A stretch of DNA of 64,000 nucleotides from SZUA-229 sp036567985 (GCA_036567985.1 DATCTK010000049.1:62001-126000); one strand, 5' to 3'. Shown: positions 44,984 through 54,893, numbered from the stretch's first letter. Notes: generated by a model from the sequence alone, not told the origin. A program made the numbers and translations.

Positions 44984-45700
44984 ATGTCAGCCGAGACCCC
45001 CGGTTCTGCAACCCACTCTGCAAAAATTGCAGAAAACCTGCAGACACTGCAGCAACAGATTGCACGCTATTGCCAGCAATATCAACGACTGGCATCCGAG
45101 GTGCGCCTGCTGGCGGTGAGCAAAACCAAACCCGCGGGGGATATTCGCGCCGCCTTTGCCGCAGGACAACACTGTTTCGGGGAAAACTACCTGCAGGAGG
45201 CGCTGCAGAAAATCGACTCGCTGCAGGATCTGCCCATTGAGTGGCATTACATCGGCGCCATCCAGTCGAATAAAACCCGTGAGCTGGCGGCGCATTTCGA
45301 CTGGGTGCACAGTGTGGATCGACTTAAAATCGCACGCCGTCTGAGCAAGCAGCGCCCCACTGGTATGGCCGAGCTGAATATCTGTGTGCAGGTAAATATC
45401 AGCAACGAGGCCAGCAAGTCCGGCGCCCGCCTGGAACAGCTGGACACACTGGTAGACGATATCATGCAATTACCCGGGCTGCGCCTCAGGGGGCTGATGG
45501 CGATACCTGCACAGGCCCACACCCTCGAAGCACAGCGCACGATTTTCGCACAGATGCGTCAGGCCCTGCAGCGGCTGCAACAGAGATACCCGTCACTGGA
45601 CACCTTATCCATGGGCATGAGCAATGATATAGAAGCGGCGATTGCCGAAGGCAGCACCCTGTTACGCGTCGGCACCGCCATTTTCGGTGCGCGCAACTGA
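44984..45700 (+). CDS. yggS: PLP homeostasis protein YggS
   Basis: 238 residues, single-domain TIM barrel of the alanine-racemase fold. Lys47 in LLAVSKTKPA binds PLP. GENYLQEALQKI, WHYIGAIQSNKTR and LSMGMSNDIEAAIAEGSTLLRVG are family motifs. It buffers free PLP and affects amino-acid balance; it has no catalytic role that is well established. It begins the yggS-proC-yggT-yggU series. The ATG at 44984 is preceded by an AAGGTGG ribosome binding site. Confidence 0.95.
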   Translation: MSAETPGSATHSAKIAENLQTLQQQIARYCQQYQRLASEVRLLAVSKTKPAGDIRAAFAAGQHCFGENYLQEALQKIDSLQDLPIEWHYIGAIQSNKTRELAAHFDWVHSVDRLKIARRLSKQRPTGMAELNICVQVNISNEASKSGARLEQLDTLVDDIMQLPGLRLRGLMAIPAQAHTLEAQRTIFAQMRQALQRLQQRYPSLDTLSMGMSNDIEAAIAEGSTLLRVGTAIFGARN

Positions 45701-45733
45701 ACATGAGTCAGGGAAAATAAAACTGATTGCAGC

Positions 45734-45764
45734 CCCTGATTAATTACCAGATTAATAATCAGGG
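45734..45764 (+). other. Hairpin in the yggS-proC spacer
   Basis: CCCTGATTA (45734-45742) and TAATCAGGG (45756-45764) form a perfect 9-bp stem. A TATAAT at 45785-45790 lies between it and proC and may be a proC -10 box, but no good -35 was found. Confidence 0.4.
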
Positions 45765-45820
45765 CAGAAACTAAACCTAACTCTTATAATGAACGCCCAA
45801 ACAGGCAAAGACTAAACCCT

Positions 45821-46645
45821 ATGACACACACCATCTGCTTTATTGGCGGCGGCAATATGGCACAAAGCCTGATTGGCGGCCTGATCCACAACGGCTATGA
45901 CAGCCAGCACATTATTGTCAGCGACCCGGACACATCGCGGTTGCAACAGCTGGCCGAGCTGTATTCAATTCGCACCAGTGAAGATAACCTGCCCGCCGTC
46001 GAGACAGCCGATGTACTGCTGCTGGCGGTCAAGCCACAAATACTGGCGCAGGTGTGCCAGCAGCTACAACCTGCTGTGCAGCAAAAGCAGCCGCTGATTA
46101 TTTCGATTGCCGCGGGTATTCGTTCCACCGATATCGAGCGCTGGCTGGGTGGCAGCCTGCCGGTGGTGCGCACCATGCCCAATACACCGTCACTGATCCA
46201 GGCAGGTGCCACTGGCCTGTATGCCAATGCCCGCACCTCCGCTGAGCAGAAAACGATAGCCGAACAGATTCTTAAGGCCGCAGGCCTCACCCTGTGGGTA
46301 GAAAAGGAAGAGCTGCTGGATGCGGTCACCGCCCTGTCCGGTTCGGGACCTGCCTATTATTTCCTGATTATGCAGGCAATGCAGCGTGCCGGGGAACAGC
46401 TGGGGCTGGATGCCCAGAGCGCCGATCGGCTCGCCAGGCAAACTGCACTGGGTGCAGCCCGCATGGCAACCGAGGGCGAGGACGATCCCGCCACATTACG
46501 TGCTAAAGTGACGTCAAAAGGTGGCACCACTGCCGCCGCCATTGCCTCATTTGAGGCCAGCCAGCTGGATGAGATTATTCTGCGGGCACTCACCGCGGCA
46601 CGGGATCGCGCCACTGAACTGGCCGATGAACTGGGCCAGCAATAA
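45821..46645 (+). CDS. proC: Pyrroline-5-carboxylate reductase
   Basis: 274 residues. The NADP-binding motif is CFIGGGNMAQSLIGGL, then LLLAVKPQIL and VRTMPNTPSLIQAGATGLY. The C-terminal dimer helices contain LSGSGPAYYFLIMQAM and KVTSKGGTTAAAIASFE. It makes the last step of proline synthesis. A separate promoter is possible in the 120-base spacer after yggS. Confidence 0.97.
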   Translation: MTHTICFIGGGNMAQSLIGGLIHNGYDSQHIIVSDPDTSRLQQLAELYSIRTSEDNLPAVETADVLLLAVKPQILAQVCQQLQPAVQQKQPLIISIAAGIRSTDIERWLGGSLPVVRTMPNTPSLIQAGATGLYANARTSAEQKTIAEQILKAAGLTLWVEKEELLDAVTALSGSGPAYYFLIMQAMQRAGEQLGLDAQSADRLARQTALGAARMATEGEDDPATLRAKVTSKGGTTAAAIASFEASQLDEIILRALTAARDRATELADELGQQ

Positions 46646-46681
46646 AGATAACCGCAGCGCAAGCAGAACAGAGACACGACT

Positions 46682-47227
46682 ATGAACCCATTTATTTTTT
46701 TAATTGATATTATTTTTCAACTCTATGCAACGGTGTTGCTTATACGTGTGCTACTGCAATGGGCCAGGGCGGATTTTTACAACCCGATTACGCAGTTTAT
46801 TGTCAAAGTCACCAATCCACCTGTACTACCTTTGCGGCGTATTATTCCGGGTATCGGCGGGCTTGATCTGGCCACGGTATTACTCACTCTGCTGGTGCTG
46901 GCGATAAAGACCATGCTGGTTTATCAAACCGTCAACCCGCTGGCAGTGTCTGTAGTTGCACTGGGTCAGCTACTGATCCTCTGTATCAGCATTTATCTGT
47001 ACGGCATTATTATTCAGGCCATTCTCAGCTGGGTTAATCCCGACCCCTATAACCCGGCGGTGAGTTTGCTCAACAGCCTGACCTTCCCTGTAATGAAACA
47101 TTTTCGCCGACTGATGCCACCCATTAGCGGCATGGATATTTCACCGATCTTCGCGATTATTGTACTGATGTTTATCCAGTATACGATTCGCTACCTGTTT
47201 GCCGGCGTGTTTGGTGTGCAGCTTTAA
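46682..47227 (+). CDS. yggT: YggT family membrane protein
   Basis: 181 residues with two YGGT repeats, each a pair of membrane helices: LIRVLLQWARADFYNPITQF in the first and AILSWVNPDPYNPAVSLL in the second. Its molecular function is unknown; it has been linked to osmotic tolerance and cell division in different phyla. It is 36 bases after proC, in conserved order. Confidence 0.92.
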   Translation: MNPFIFLIDIIFQLYATVLLIRVLLQWARADFYNPITQFIVKVTNPPVLPLRRIIPGIGGLDLATVLLTLLVLAIKTMLVYQTVNPLAVSVVALGQLLILCISIYLYGIIIQAILSWVNPDPYNPAVSLLNSLTFPVMKHFRRLMPPISGMDISPIFAIIVLMFIQYTIRYLFAGVFGVQL

Positions 47228-47238
47228 ACCGTTAACTT

Positions 47239-47556
47239 ATGGCGGCATTTTATGAATGGTGTGACGGAAATCTATTACTGCGCGTAAAGGTCCAGCCCAG
47301 AGCCAGCAACAACGCATTCTGCGAATTACTGGATGAGCGCTTGAAGATACGCATTACAGCAGCACCCACGGATGGTCAGGCGAATCAGCAACTGCTGCAG
47401 TTTCTGGCAAAACAATTCAGGGTGAGCAAATCGCAGGTTAGCCTGCTTTCCGGTGAGTCTTCACGGGAAAAGCGTTTTAAGATTGTTGCACCCAGGCAGA
47501 TACCGGCAGAGCTCGCAACAATGATCAAACCGGCAACGAACGCCACAGACCATTAA
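47239..47556 (+). CDS. yggU: DUF167 (YggU) family protein
   Basis: 105 residues, small alpha/beta fold with LLRVKVQPRASNNAFCE, KIRITAAPTDGQANQQLLQFLA and VSLLSGESSREKRFKI. The function is not known. It lies 11 bases after yggT. Its last 32 bases overlap the 3' end of the convergent SafE-like gene, so the C-terminal tail codes on both strands. Confidence 0.92.
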   Translation: MAAFYEWCDGNLLLRVKVQPRASNNAFCELLDERLKIRITAAPTDGQANQQLLQFLAKQFRVSKSQVSLLSGESSREKRFKIVAPRQIPAELATMIKPATNATDH

Positions 47557-48229
47557 GCGCCAGGTACAGCGTCCAGCAGGCAAACAGTATCACCAGACCA
47601 CCGGAAAAATAACGCACACCCTGCTTTTGCACCCAGTGTTTAAGCTGATTTGCAAACCACCCCATTGCCAGCAGATTGGGCAGGGTGCCCAGCCCAAAAC
47701 TCAACATAAGCAGTGCACCTTCAGTAAAACTACCGCTGGAAATCGACCAGATCAAAACGCTGTACACCAGCCCGCAGGGCAACCAGCCCCATAACAGTCC
47801 CAGCAACAACGCCTGCCCTGCATGTGTAACCGGTAACAGTTTTTGTGCGCCTGGCTGCAGGTACTTCCATAAATATGCACCCAGCTTTTCGACCCGGGTT
47901 AAACCCATCCACCAGCCGGAAATGTACAGGCCCATCAGCAACATAAAGATGCCCGCGAACAACTGTAATATTAACTGCATATACTGCAGATCAGTCCAGC
48001 CCAGCGCCAGCCAGCCCAGTGCACCCATAATGCCACCCGCCAGTGTATAACTGCTCAAGCGACCCAGGTTATATGACAATAGTAACGTCAACAGACTGCG
48101 TTTGTGCTGAGTCCCCGAGCTGTCCACTGCGAAACTCAACGCACCAACAATGCCGCCGCACATGCCAACACAGTGCACACCACCCATTAATCCGACGATA
48201 AACGCTGTTATATAAGTAAATTCATGCAT
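47525..48229 (-). CDS. SafE/TauE-like (UreH domain) inner-membrane protein
   Basis: 234 residues with six membrane helices. It begins with GLMGGVHCVGMCGG, which carries two Cys in the first helix, and later has LLWGWLPCGLVYSVL. This is the sulfite-exporter/UreH-type family, often found near cytochrome oxidase assembly genes, where a role in metal or cytochrome maturation is suspected. No oxidase genes are nearby here. Its 3' end overlaps yggU. Confidence 0.8.
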   Translation of the reverse strand: MHEFTYITAFIVGLMGGVHCVGMCGGIVGALSFAVDSSGTQHKRSLLTLLLSYNLGRLSSYTLAGGIMGALGWLALGWTDLQYMQLILQLFAGIFMLLMGLYISGWWMGLTRVEKLGAYLWKYLQPGAQKLLPVTHAGQALLLGLLWGWLPCGLVYSVLIWSISSGSFTEGALLMLSFGLGTLPNLLAMGWFANQLKHWVQKQGVRYFSGGLVILFACWTLYLALNGLWRSLPV

Positions 48230-48357
48230 TTTTCTTTAAAGATTCCTGTAAAACCCCTTGTATTACAGTGCAAAAGCACTAACAATTCAGACACAGGATA
48301 ATTCCCCGGATTATTCATAATAACAGACATAACCTTTTACCATAGGAGTACCTGAGT

Positions 48358-48732
48358 ATGGCGGTGAAAAAGAAAGCGGCAGCGAAGAAAAAAGTTGCCA
48401 AGAAAAAAGTTGCAGTAGCCTCGGCGGTTAAAAAGCCACCCACCAAAAGTGAAATACTAAACCATATTGCAGGCGAAACCGAATTAAGCCGCAAGGAAGT
48501 CACTGCGGTACTGGACAGCCTGTCTGGCCTGATCGAAAAAAATCTCAAGTCACGTGGCCCCGGCTTCTTTAATATGCCTGGCCTGTTAAAGATCAAGGTT
48601 GTGAAGAAACCAGCGGTTAAGGCGCGCAAGGGCACCAACCCTTTCACCGGCGAGGAGATGATGTTCAAAGCCAAACCGGCTCGCAAGGTGGTCAAGGTTC
48701 TGCCACTGAAAGGTCTGAAAGACATGGTATAA
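48358..48732 (+). CDS. HU-family DNA-binding protein with Lys/Ala-rich N-terminal tail
   Basis: 124 residues. Residues 1-28 are a basic tail of AAAKKKVAKKK type. The rest is an HU/IHF fold: KSEILNHIAGETELSRKEVTAVLDSL and the DNA-binding arm region ARKGTNPFTGEEMMFKAKPARKVVKVLPLK. It is longer than classic 90-residue HU, and the tail resembles histone H1-like proteins. It probably compacts DNA. The ribosome binding site is AGGAG, and a strong terminator follows. Confidence 0.88.
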   Translation: MAVKKKAAAKKKVAKKKVAVASAVKKPPTKSEILNHIAGETELSRKEVTAVLDSLSGLIEKNLKSRGPGFFNMPGLLKIKVVKKPAVKARKGTNPFTGEEMMFKAKPARKVVKVLPLKGLKDMV

Positions 48733-48756
48733 GCTGCGTCTGCAGTCGCGCAAATA

Positions 48757-48792
48757 AAACGGGGATATATGGCGGACCATATGTCCCCGTTT
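48757..48792 (+). terminator. Terminator-like hairpin after the HU gene
   Basis: AAACGGGGA and TCCCCGTTT pair, with ATATGG/CCATAT continuing the stem, about 16 pairs around a CGGA loop. Only a short T-run is part of the arm. Confidence 0.7.
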
Positions 48793-48881
48793 GCTATCTG
48801 CATGCGGGCATAACAAAATTGACTGTCACAACCTTGTCATTTGGAAAGCACACCCTGACTCTCTTATAATAGAATGTCGAT

Positions 48882-49781
48882 ATGAAAACACTGGCTGCCA
48901 AACTCCCGCTTCACCTGACACCCGAGACACTGGCTCGGGCCAACCGATTTTTGCCAGTACTGCTGACCCTGTTACTGGTGATTGGCTGCAGTTACCTGCT
49001 GTCAAAAATCACCTGGGCACTGATCCCCGACAATACCTCAACACTGCCGGTACAAAACTCGCGCCTAGACACTGCGAATGCACAGCAACAGCGCACCGAC
49101 TACAGCCATATCAGTCAGGCCCACCTGTTCGGCATTTACCAGCAGAGCACGGCCAGCCCGCAGACCCAGGATGCTCCCGATACCCGGCTAAACCTGGTTT
49201 TGAAAGGCGTACTCTCGGCTGAGCCAATGAGCAAGGCCAGCGTGATTATTTCCCTGGGCAAGAACGGCAAAGAAGACATGTACAGCGTTGGTGATCAGGT
49301 CGCCAGCGCCACCCTGAAGGAAATCTACGCAGATCGGGTAATTCTGCAACGCAGCGGCCAGCTGGAAACCCTGCGCATGCCGGAAGAGTTTAATGATGAC
49401 TTTATCACCAACTCACCGGGCAACGACCTGCCTGACCAGGACAATACACAGATAGACACCTCGACCCCCGGTGCCGCACTTTCGGATATTCGCGAGGAAA
49501 TACTGAAAAATCCCACTTCATTCGGCAAGTACGCAATTCCGGTTCCCTACAAGGAAAATGGACGCCTATTAGGCTATCGCCTCACTCCCCAGGGGGATCG
49601 CACCCTGTTTGACGTAGTCGGACTGGACCCGCAGGATGTCGTCATCGCCGTCAATGGTGTAAAACTGGATGATCCGGCCGAAGGCCTCAAGGCACTGCGC
49701 GAATTGCAAAGCGCCAGCCAGGTTAATATAACCGTGCTGCGCAATGGAGCAGAAATACCGCTGCAATTTGATATACCATAA
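48882..49781 (+). CDS. gspC: Type II secretion protein GspC
   Basis: 299 residues. One membrane helix (about 25-43) precedes the periplasmic HR domain, including HLFGIYQQ and LNLVLKGVLSAEPMSKASVII, and a C-terminal PDZ-like domain with GYRLTPQGDRTLFDVVGLDPQDVVIAVNG. It links the inner-membrane platform to the GspD secretin. It is first in a gspC-D-E-F unit. Its 3' end lies 28 bases before the gspD TTG start chosen here. Confidence 0.94.
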   Translation: MKTLAAKLPLHLTPETLARANRFLPVLLTLLLVIGCSYLLSKITWALIPDNTSTLPVQNSRLDTANAQQQRTDYSHISQAHLFGIYQQSTASPQTQDAPDTRLNLVLKGVLSAEPMSKASVIISLGKNGKEDMYSVGDQVASATLKEIYADRVILQRSGQLETLRMPEEFNDDFITNSPGNDLPDQDNTQIDTSTPGAALSDIREEILKNPTSFGKYAIPVPYKENGRLLGYRLTPQGDRTLFDVVGLDPQDVVIAVNGVKLDDPAEGLKALRELQSASQVNITVLRNGAEIPLQFDIP

Positions 49782-49809
49782 CCAGACAGATAAACCCGAG
49801 ACAATTATT

Positions 49810-51870
49810 TTGAATAAACAACATCAACACCTGCTGTGGTTTACACATCCGCTTAGCCGCTTACGCCACTCCACTCGCCATTTACTGGGCCTGCTGTTAC
49901 TGAATCTGGCATTGTTGACACCGGCAGCCGGTTTTGCCGAAGAAAACCAGATCACCCTGAATCTGAAAGAAGCAGACATTCGCGCACTGATTGCAACGGT
50001 TTCCAAATTCACCGGCAAGAATTTTGTCGTCGACCCACGGGTCAAGGCACGGGTCAGCGTGGTGTCCTCCAGAGCCATGTCGGAAAGCGAAGTCTATGAA
50101 GTTTTCCTCTCGGTACTGCAGGTGCACGGCTACGCCGCGGTACCCGTGGGCAGCATTATTAAAATTGTGCCGGAAGTGAACGCCAAACAGGGCCCCCTGC
50201 CGGTTACCAACGATAATCAGCTGGCGGGAGATGAACTGATCACCCAGGTAGTCACACTGGATCATGTGCCTGCGGCGCAACTGGTGCCCATACTGCGTCC
50301 ACTGGTACCGCAACAGGGGCACCTGGCGGCCTACAATCCCACCAACACCCTGATCATTACCGACCACGCCGCCAATATCCGCCGCCTCGGTGAAATCATC
50401 AAGGGCGTGGATCGCCCGGAAAGTGACGAACTGGAAATTATTCCACTGAAACACGCCTCTGCCTCGGAGCTGGTACGCATTCTCAACTCACTGCAGGCCA
50501 GCGGCAATGCCAAGAAGCCTGAATCCAGCCAGATCACCCTGGCCTCAGATGACCGAACCAACAGCATTTTAATGAGCGGTGAACGTTCAGCACGGCTGAA
50601 AATTCGCGCCACCATCGCCCACCTGGATACACCACTGCAGAATGAAGCGGGCAACACCCATGTGATTTACCTGAAGTATGCCAAGGCGGAAGACATTGTC
50701 AGCATCCTTACCGGCGTGCAGAAAAAGCAGGAGCAGGTGGACAAAAAAGCCGCACCGGCAACAACACCGGGGCGCAGCGAAAGTGAGGTGGATATTCAGG
50801 CGGATGAAAACACCAATGCGCTGATTATCACTGCGGGCCCCGATGTGGTGCGTCGTATGAAGTCGATTATCCGCCAGCTGGATATCCGCCGCGCCCAGGT
50901 GCTGGTGGAATCGATTATTGCGGAAATATCCAATAGCCGCGGCAAAGACTTCTCCTCGCAGTTTGTACTGGGTGGTAAGGAAGGCGATAACAATAAGGTA
51001 CCCGTAGGTGTCAGTAACTTTGGTGGCAGCGGCGGCATTATTGGTTTATTCAGTGGCGACCCACAAACCATTGCCGGCTCACTGGGCGATGGCATGACCT
51101 TTGGTTTTGGCAGTGACCAGAACAACCGTTTTGCCTTTCTATTGAAAGCACTCACCGCCGATGCCGCCACCAATATTCTCTCCACACCCAGCGTGGTCAC
51201 CATGGACAATGAGGAAGCAGAAATTGTGGTGGCACAGAATGTGCCGTTTATTACCGGCTCTTTCACCACTGCTGCGGACGGTGCATCCAATCCCTTCCAG
51301 ACCGTGGAACGTCAGGATGTGGGTATTACCCTGAAAGTCACCCCGCAGATAAATGACGGCAACACCATCAAACTGGAAATCGCCCAGGAAGTTTCCAATG
51401 TCTCCGCCTCCACCTCGGCCAATGGCGACATCATCACCAATAAGCGCTCCATCAACACCTCGGTGCTGGTTGAAGACGGTGAAATCCTGGTGCTCGGTGG
51501 GCTGATTGATGACACCATGCGCGACCAGGTATCCAAGGTGCCCCTGCTGGGCGATATTCCACTGCTGGGCTGGCTGTTCCGCTCCCACAGCACCACCAAG
51601 GAAAAACAGAACCTGATGATATTTATGCGCCCCAGCATTATGCGTGACGGTGCCGCCGCCTATCACCACACCAATGAAAAATACAATTATCTACGTGCGC
51701 AGCAGATCGATGCCAGCGAACAGGGCTTTGGCCTGTTACGGGAACAAACCCCACCACTGCTACCTGAGCTTCCTCCCTATGTAGAAAAGAAGAACGAGGC
51801 CACACCGGACGAAGACAACACCGACGACAACAGAAAAGACCCGCTGGATTTCGAAGCCGATGATTTCTAA
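49810..51870 (+). CDS. gspD: Type II secretion secretin GspD
   Basis: About 686 residues from the TTG at 49810, which follows GAGA; an in-frame ATG at 49744 would overlap gspC and add 22 residues. The signal peptide ends at about GFAEEN. N0-N3 domains (ITLNLKEADIRALIATVSKFTG, VVTLDHVPAAQLVPILRPLV) precede the secretin domain with PLLGDIPLLGWLFRS and MIFMRP. It forms the outer-membrane channel. No pilotin gene is seen here. The start codon is the uncertain point. Confidence 0.94.
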   Translation: MNKQHQHLLWFTHPLSRLRHSTRHLLGLLLLNLALLTPAAGFAEENQITLNLKEADIRALIATVSKFTGKNFVVDPRVKARVSVVSSRAMSESEVYEVFLSVLQVHGYAAVPVGSIIKIVPEVNAKQGPLPVTNDNQLAGDELITQVVTLDHVPAAQLVPILRPLVPQQGHLAAYNPTNTLIITDHAANIRRLGEIIKGVDRPESDELEIIPLKHASASELVRILNSLQASGNAKKPESSQITLASDDRTNSILMSGERSARLKIRATIAHLDTPLQNEAGNTHVIYLKYAKAEDIVSILTGVQKKQEQVDKKAAPATTPGRSESEVDIQADENTNALIITAGPDVVRRMKSIIRQLDIRRAQVLVESIIAEISNSRGKDFSSQFVLGGKEGDNNKVPVGVSNFGGSGGIIGLFSGDPQTIAGSLGDGMTFGFGSDQNNRFAFLLKALTADAATNILSTPSVVTMDNEEAEIVVAQNVPFITGSFTTAADGASNPFQTVERQDVGITLKVTPQINDGNTIKLEIAQEVSNVSASTSANGDIITNKRSINTSVLVEDGEILVLGGLIDDTMRDQVSKVPLLGDIPLLGWLFRSHSTTKEKQNLMIFMRPSIMRDGAAAYHHTNEKYNYLRAQQIDASEQGFGLLREQTPPLLPELPPYVEKKNEATPDEDNTDDNRKDPLDFEADDF

Positions 51871-53386
51871 CAGCGCCAGCCAGAGTCCACTGGAGGAAAA
51901 TCACACAGCAGCACCCGGCACTGCGCAATCGATTTCCTATGCCTTCGCCAAACGTCATGGCATTTTGCTGGGGGATATCAGCGAACAGGCAGCCCAGCTG
52001 TTCTACCGTGGCCAGCTGAATCCACAGGCAGTGGCCGAAGCGCGCCGCATTATCAATCGCCCGCTAACACTTGCCGCGGTCAGCGATGAACAGTTTGAAG
52101 CCCTGCTGGCACAAACCTATGAGCAGAATTCAGACCAGGCGATGGCGATGATGGCCGGGGTCAGCGATGAACTGGACCTGGATCAGCTGGCAGAAACCAT
52201 CGAACCGGAAGACCTGCTGGACTCGGAAGACCACGCACCGATTATCAAGCTGATCAATGCTGTGCTCAGCGAAGCCATCAAGATCGGCGCATCGGATGTT
52301 CATATTGAAGCCTTTGAAAACCGCATGCGCATCCGTTTCCGCGTCGATGGCGTACTGCGGGAAATCCTGCAGCCACCGAAAAATATCGCACCGCTGGTGA
52401 TTTCGCGCATCAAGGTCATGGCCAAGCTGGATATCGCTGAAAAGCGCCTGCCCCAGGATGGCCGCATCTCGCTGAAAATCGCCGGCCGCTCGGTGGATGT
52501 GCGTGTCTCCACCCTGCCCTCCGGCCACGGCGAACGCATTGTACTGCGTCTGCTGGACAAGCAGGCGGGACGCATGGACCTGCAACACCTGGGCATGTCC
52601 TCCGTAGACCGTGATCGACTTAATGACCTGCTACACCATCCACACGGTATTATCCTGGTCACCGGCCCCACCGGCTCCGGTAAAACCACCACCCTCTACG
52701 CCGGCCTGACCCGACTCAATGACAAGAGTCGCAATATCCTCACCGTGGAAGACCCGATCGAATATTACCTGGATGGCATTGGCCAGACCCAGGTCAACAG
52801 CAAGGTGGAAATGACCTTCGCCAAGGGACTGCGCGCGATTCTGCGCCAGGATCCGGATGTGGTGATGATCGGCGAGATCCGTGATATTGAAACCGCCTCG
52901 ATCGCGGTGCAGGCCAGTTTGACCGGTCACCTGGTGCTTTCCACCCTGCACACCAACACCGCCATCGGTGCGGTGACCCGCCTGCGCGACATGGGGGTTG
53001 AACCCTTTCTGCTGGCCTCCAGCCTGATCGGCGTGCTGGCACAGCGACTGGTACGCCAGCTGTGCCCCCACTGCAAGGAGGCGCACACAGCCACCGACAC
53101 TGAATGTGACTGGCTGGGTGTGAAGCCTGATCAGGCGCCGCTTATCTACCGCCCCGCAGGTTGTGAGCAGTGTAACCAGCTGGGCTTTATCGGCCGTACC
53201 GGGGTGTATGAACTGGTGCCCATCGATGACACCCTGCAGCAGATGATCCATGACGGCGCCGGCGAGCAGGCGATGGAAAAACACGCCCGCAGTTATACCA
53301 ATAGCCTGCGCAGTGACGGCCGCCGACTGGTGCTGGAAGGCATTACCTCACTGGAAGAAGTGCTGCGGGTTTCCCGTGAAGATTAG
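51860..53386 (+). CDS. gspE: Type II secretion ATPase GspE
   Basis: 508 residues. An N1E domain precedes the motor core. Walker A is TGPTGSGKTTTLYAGL, the Asp box ILTVEDPIEYYLDG, Walker B VVMIGEIRDIETAS, and a tetracysteine zinc site (CPHC...CEQC) lies at about 410-440. It powers pseudopilus assembly and binds GspL. Its ATG overlaps the gspD 3' end by 11 bases. Confidence 0.97.
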   Translation: MISNSASQSPLEENHTAAPGTAQSISYAFAKRHGILLGDISEQAAQLFYRGQLNPQAVAEARRIINRPLTLAAVSDEQFEALLAQTYEQNSDQAMAMMAGVSDELDLDQLAETIEPEDLLDSEDHAPIIKLINAVLSEAIKIGASDVHIEAFENRMRIRFRVDGVLREILQPPKNIAPLVISRIKVMAKLDIAEKRLPQDGRISLKIAGRSVDVRVSTLPSGHGERIVLRLLDKQAGRMDLQHLGMSSVDRDRLNDLLHHPHGIILVTGPTGSGKTTTLYAGLTRLNDKSRNILTVEDPIEYYLDGIGQTQVNSKVEMTFAKGLRAILRQDPDVVMIGEIRDIETASIAVQASLTGHLVLSTLHTNTAIGAVTRLRDMGVEPFLLASSLIGVLAQRLVRQLCPHCKEAHTATDTECDWLGVKPDQAPLIYRPAGCEQCNQLGFIGRTGVYELVPIDDTLQQMIHDGAGEQAMEKHARSYTNSLRSDGRRLVLEGITSLEEVLRVSRED

Positions 53387-53401
53387 GATGCCTGATTAAG
53401 C

Positions 53402-54625
53402 ATGGCCGCGTTTGACTACACAGTACTGGACGAGCGGGGACGTGAAAAGAAAGGCGTGATCGAAGGCGATAGCGCGCGCCAGGTGCGCCAGCTGCTGCGT
53501 GACCGCGGTATGATGCCGCTGCATATTGAAGCTGCCGCCAGCCAGCATAAGCAGCAGACCACCAGCCAGCCCAGTCGCGCCTCACGGCGCGGCATCAGCG
53601 CCACCGAACTGGCGCTGTTTACCCGCCAGCTGGCCACCCTGGTGCGCGCCGCGCTGCCGCTGGATGAGGCCCTCTCGGCCGTGGGTCAGCAAACCGAAAA
53701 ACCACGCATCAAAAGCATGATTTTCGCGCTGCGCTCGAAGATCATGGAAGGCCATACCCTGGCCTCGGGGCTGAAGGACTTTCCCCGCGTATTCCCCGAG
53801 CTGTACCATGCCACGGTGGCGGCGGGTGAATCCTCTGGCCATCTGGACATAGTACTGGACCGCCTCGCCGACTACACCGAAAGCCGTCAGCAGATGAGCC
53901 AGAAGATCGCCCAGGCAACCATTTACCCGGCAATCCTCACCGTGATGGCATTCCTGGTGGTCACCGGCCTGCTGATGTTTGTGGTGCCGAAAATCGTTGA
54001 GGTGTTTGACACCTCGGGCCAGGCATTGCCCGCCATTACCAGCGCGATGATCTGGATCAGCGAGTTTCTGCAGAACTGGTGGTGGCTGCTGTTACTGATC
54101 GGCGTGGCGATGTATTTCGGCGTACAACGCTTTCTCACCATCCCCGCCAATAAACGCCGCTATCACCTGCTGTTATTAAAGCTGCCGGTCATCGGCAAGC
54201 TGGTGCGCGGCCTGAATACCGCGCGCTTTTCCCGCACCCTGAGCATTCTCTCTTCCAGCGGTGTGCCGGTACTGGATGCATTGCAGCTGGCGGCACCGGT
54301 GGTCACCAACCTGCCAATGCGCGATGCGGTGATTGACGCCGCCGCACGGGTACGGGAAGGCTCGAGTATTTATGCGGCGCTGGATCGCAGCAAGCTGTTC
54401 CCGCCCATGACCCTGCACCTGATCGCCAGTGGCGAAAGCTCGGGCAACCTGGAGGACATGCTGGACAAGGCAGCAGTTCAACAGGAGCGGGAACTGGAAG
54501 TGCTGATCGCCACCTTTATGGGCCTGTTCGAACCACTGCTGATCGTCGCCATGGGCGGCATTGTACTGCTGATTGTGCTGTCGATACTGCTGCCGATTAT
54601 CAATATGAACGACCTGATGCAGTAA
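53402..54625 (+). CDS. gspF: Type II secretion inner-membrane protein GspF
   Basis: 407 residues with two GspF cytoplasmic helical domains and three membrane helices. Motifs are ELALFTRQLATLVRAALPLDEAL, FPRVFPELYHATVAAGESSG and the repeat FPPMTLHLIASGESSGNLEDML. It is the platform polytopic protein. It ends the first half of the secretion locus; soxB follows rather than gspG. Confidence 0.96.
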   Translation: MAAFDYTVLDERGREKKGVIEGDSARQVRQLLRDRGMMPLHIEAAASQHKQQTTSQPSRASRRGISATELALFTRQLATLVRAALPLDEALSAVGQQTEKPRIKSMIFALRSKIMEGHTLASGLKDFPRVFPELYHATVAAGESSGHLDIVLDRLADYTESRQQMSQKIAQATIYPAILTVMAFLVVTGLLMFVVPKIVEVFDTSGQALPAITSAMIWISEFLQNWWWLLLLIGVAMYFGVQRFLTIPANKRRYHLLLLKLPVIGKLVRGLNTARFSRTLSILSSSGVPVLDALQLAAPVVTNLPMRDAVIDAAARVREGSSIYAALDRSKLFPPMTLHLIASGESSGNLEDMLDKAAVQQERELEVLIATFMGLFEPLLIVAMGGIVLLIVLSILLPIINMNDLMQ

Positions 54626-54893
54626 GCCCGATACACCGTGAAAAGCGTAAACTACAGGGCAATTGAACCAAAACTCGGCAAAACGGACAAAAATAGTTAT
54701 ACATCCCGAGGGGGAAGCTGCTATTATTTTGCACCATAAAACAAGCACTCTGGCCTGATTCATCAGGAATAATAAAAAAACCATCCAGATACACGCTACT
54801 CTTCGCAAGCCTTACGGATAACTTTCAGCGCAGATTCCAGTTCGGATTTAATAAAAGACACAACCTGTGACACAGCAGGAGGAGAATCTAGCA
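54626..54893. other. gspF-soxB spacer
   Basis: An AT-richer stretch of about 270 bases. I see no convincing promoter, terminator or member of the repeat families. The only clear signal is the strong AGGAGGAGAA ribosome binding site at its right end (54877-54886). Confidence 0.5.

Noticed and set aside
48315..48803. Minus-strand open frame of 162 codons over the HU gene
   Set aside because: Antisense to a Lys/Ala-rich gene, which naturally leaves the opposite strand open; the HU frame has a ribosome binding site and terminator.
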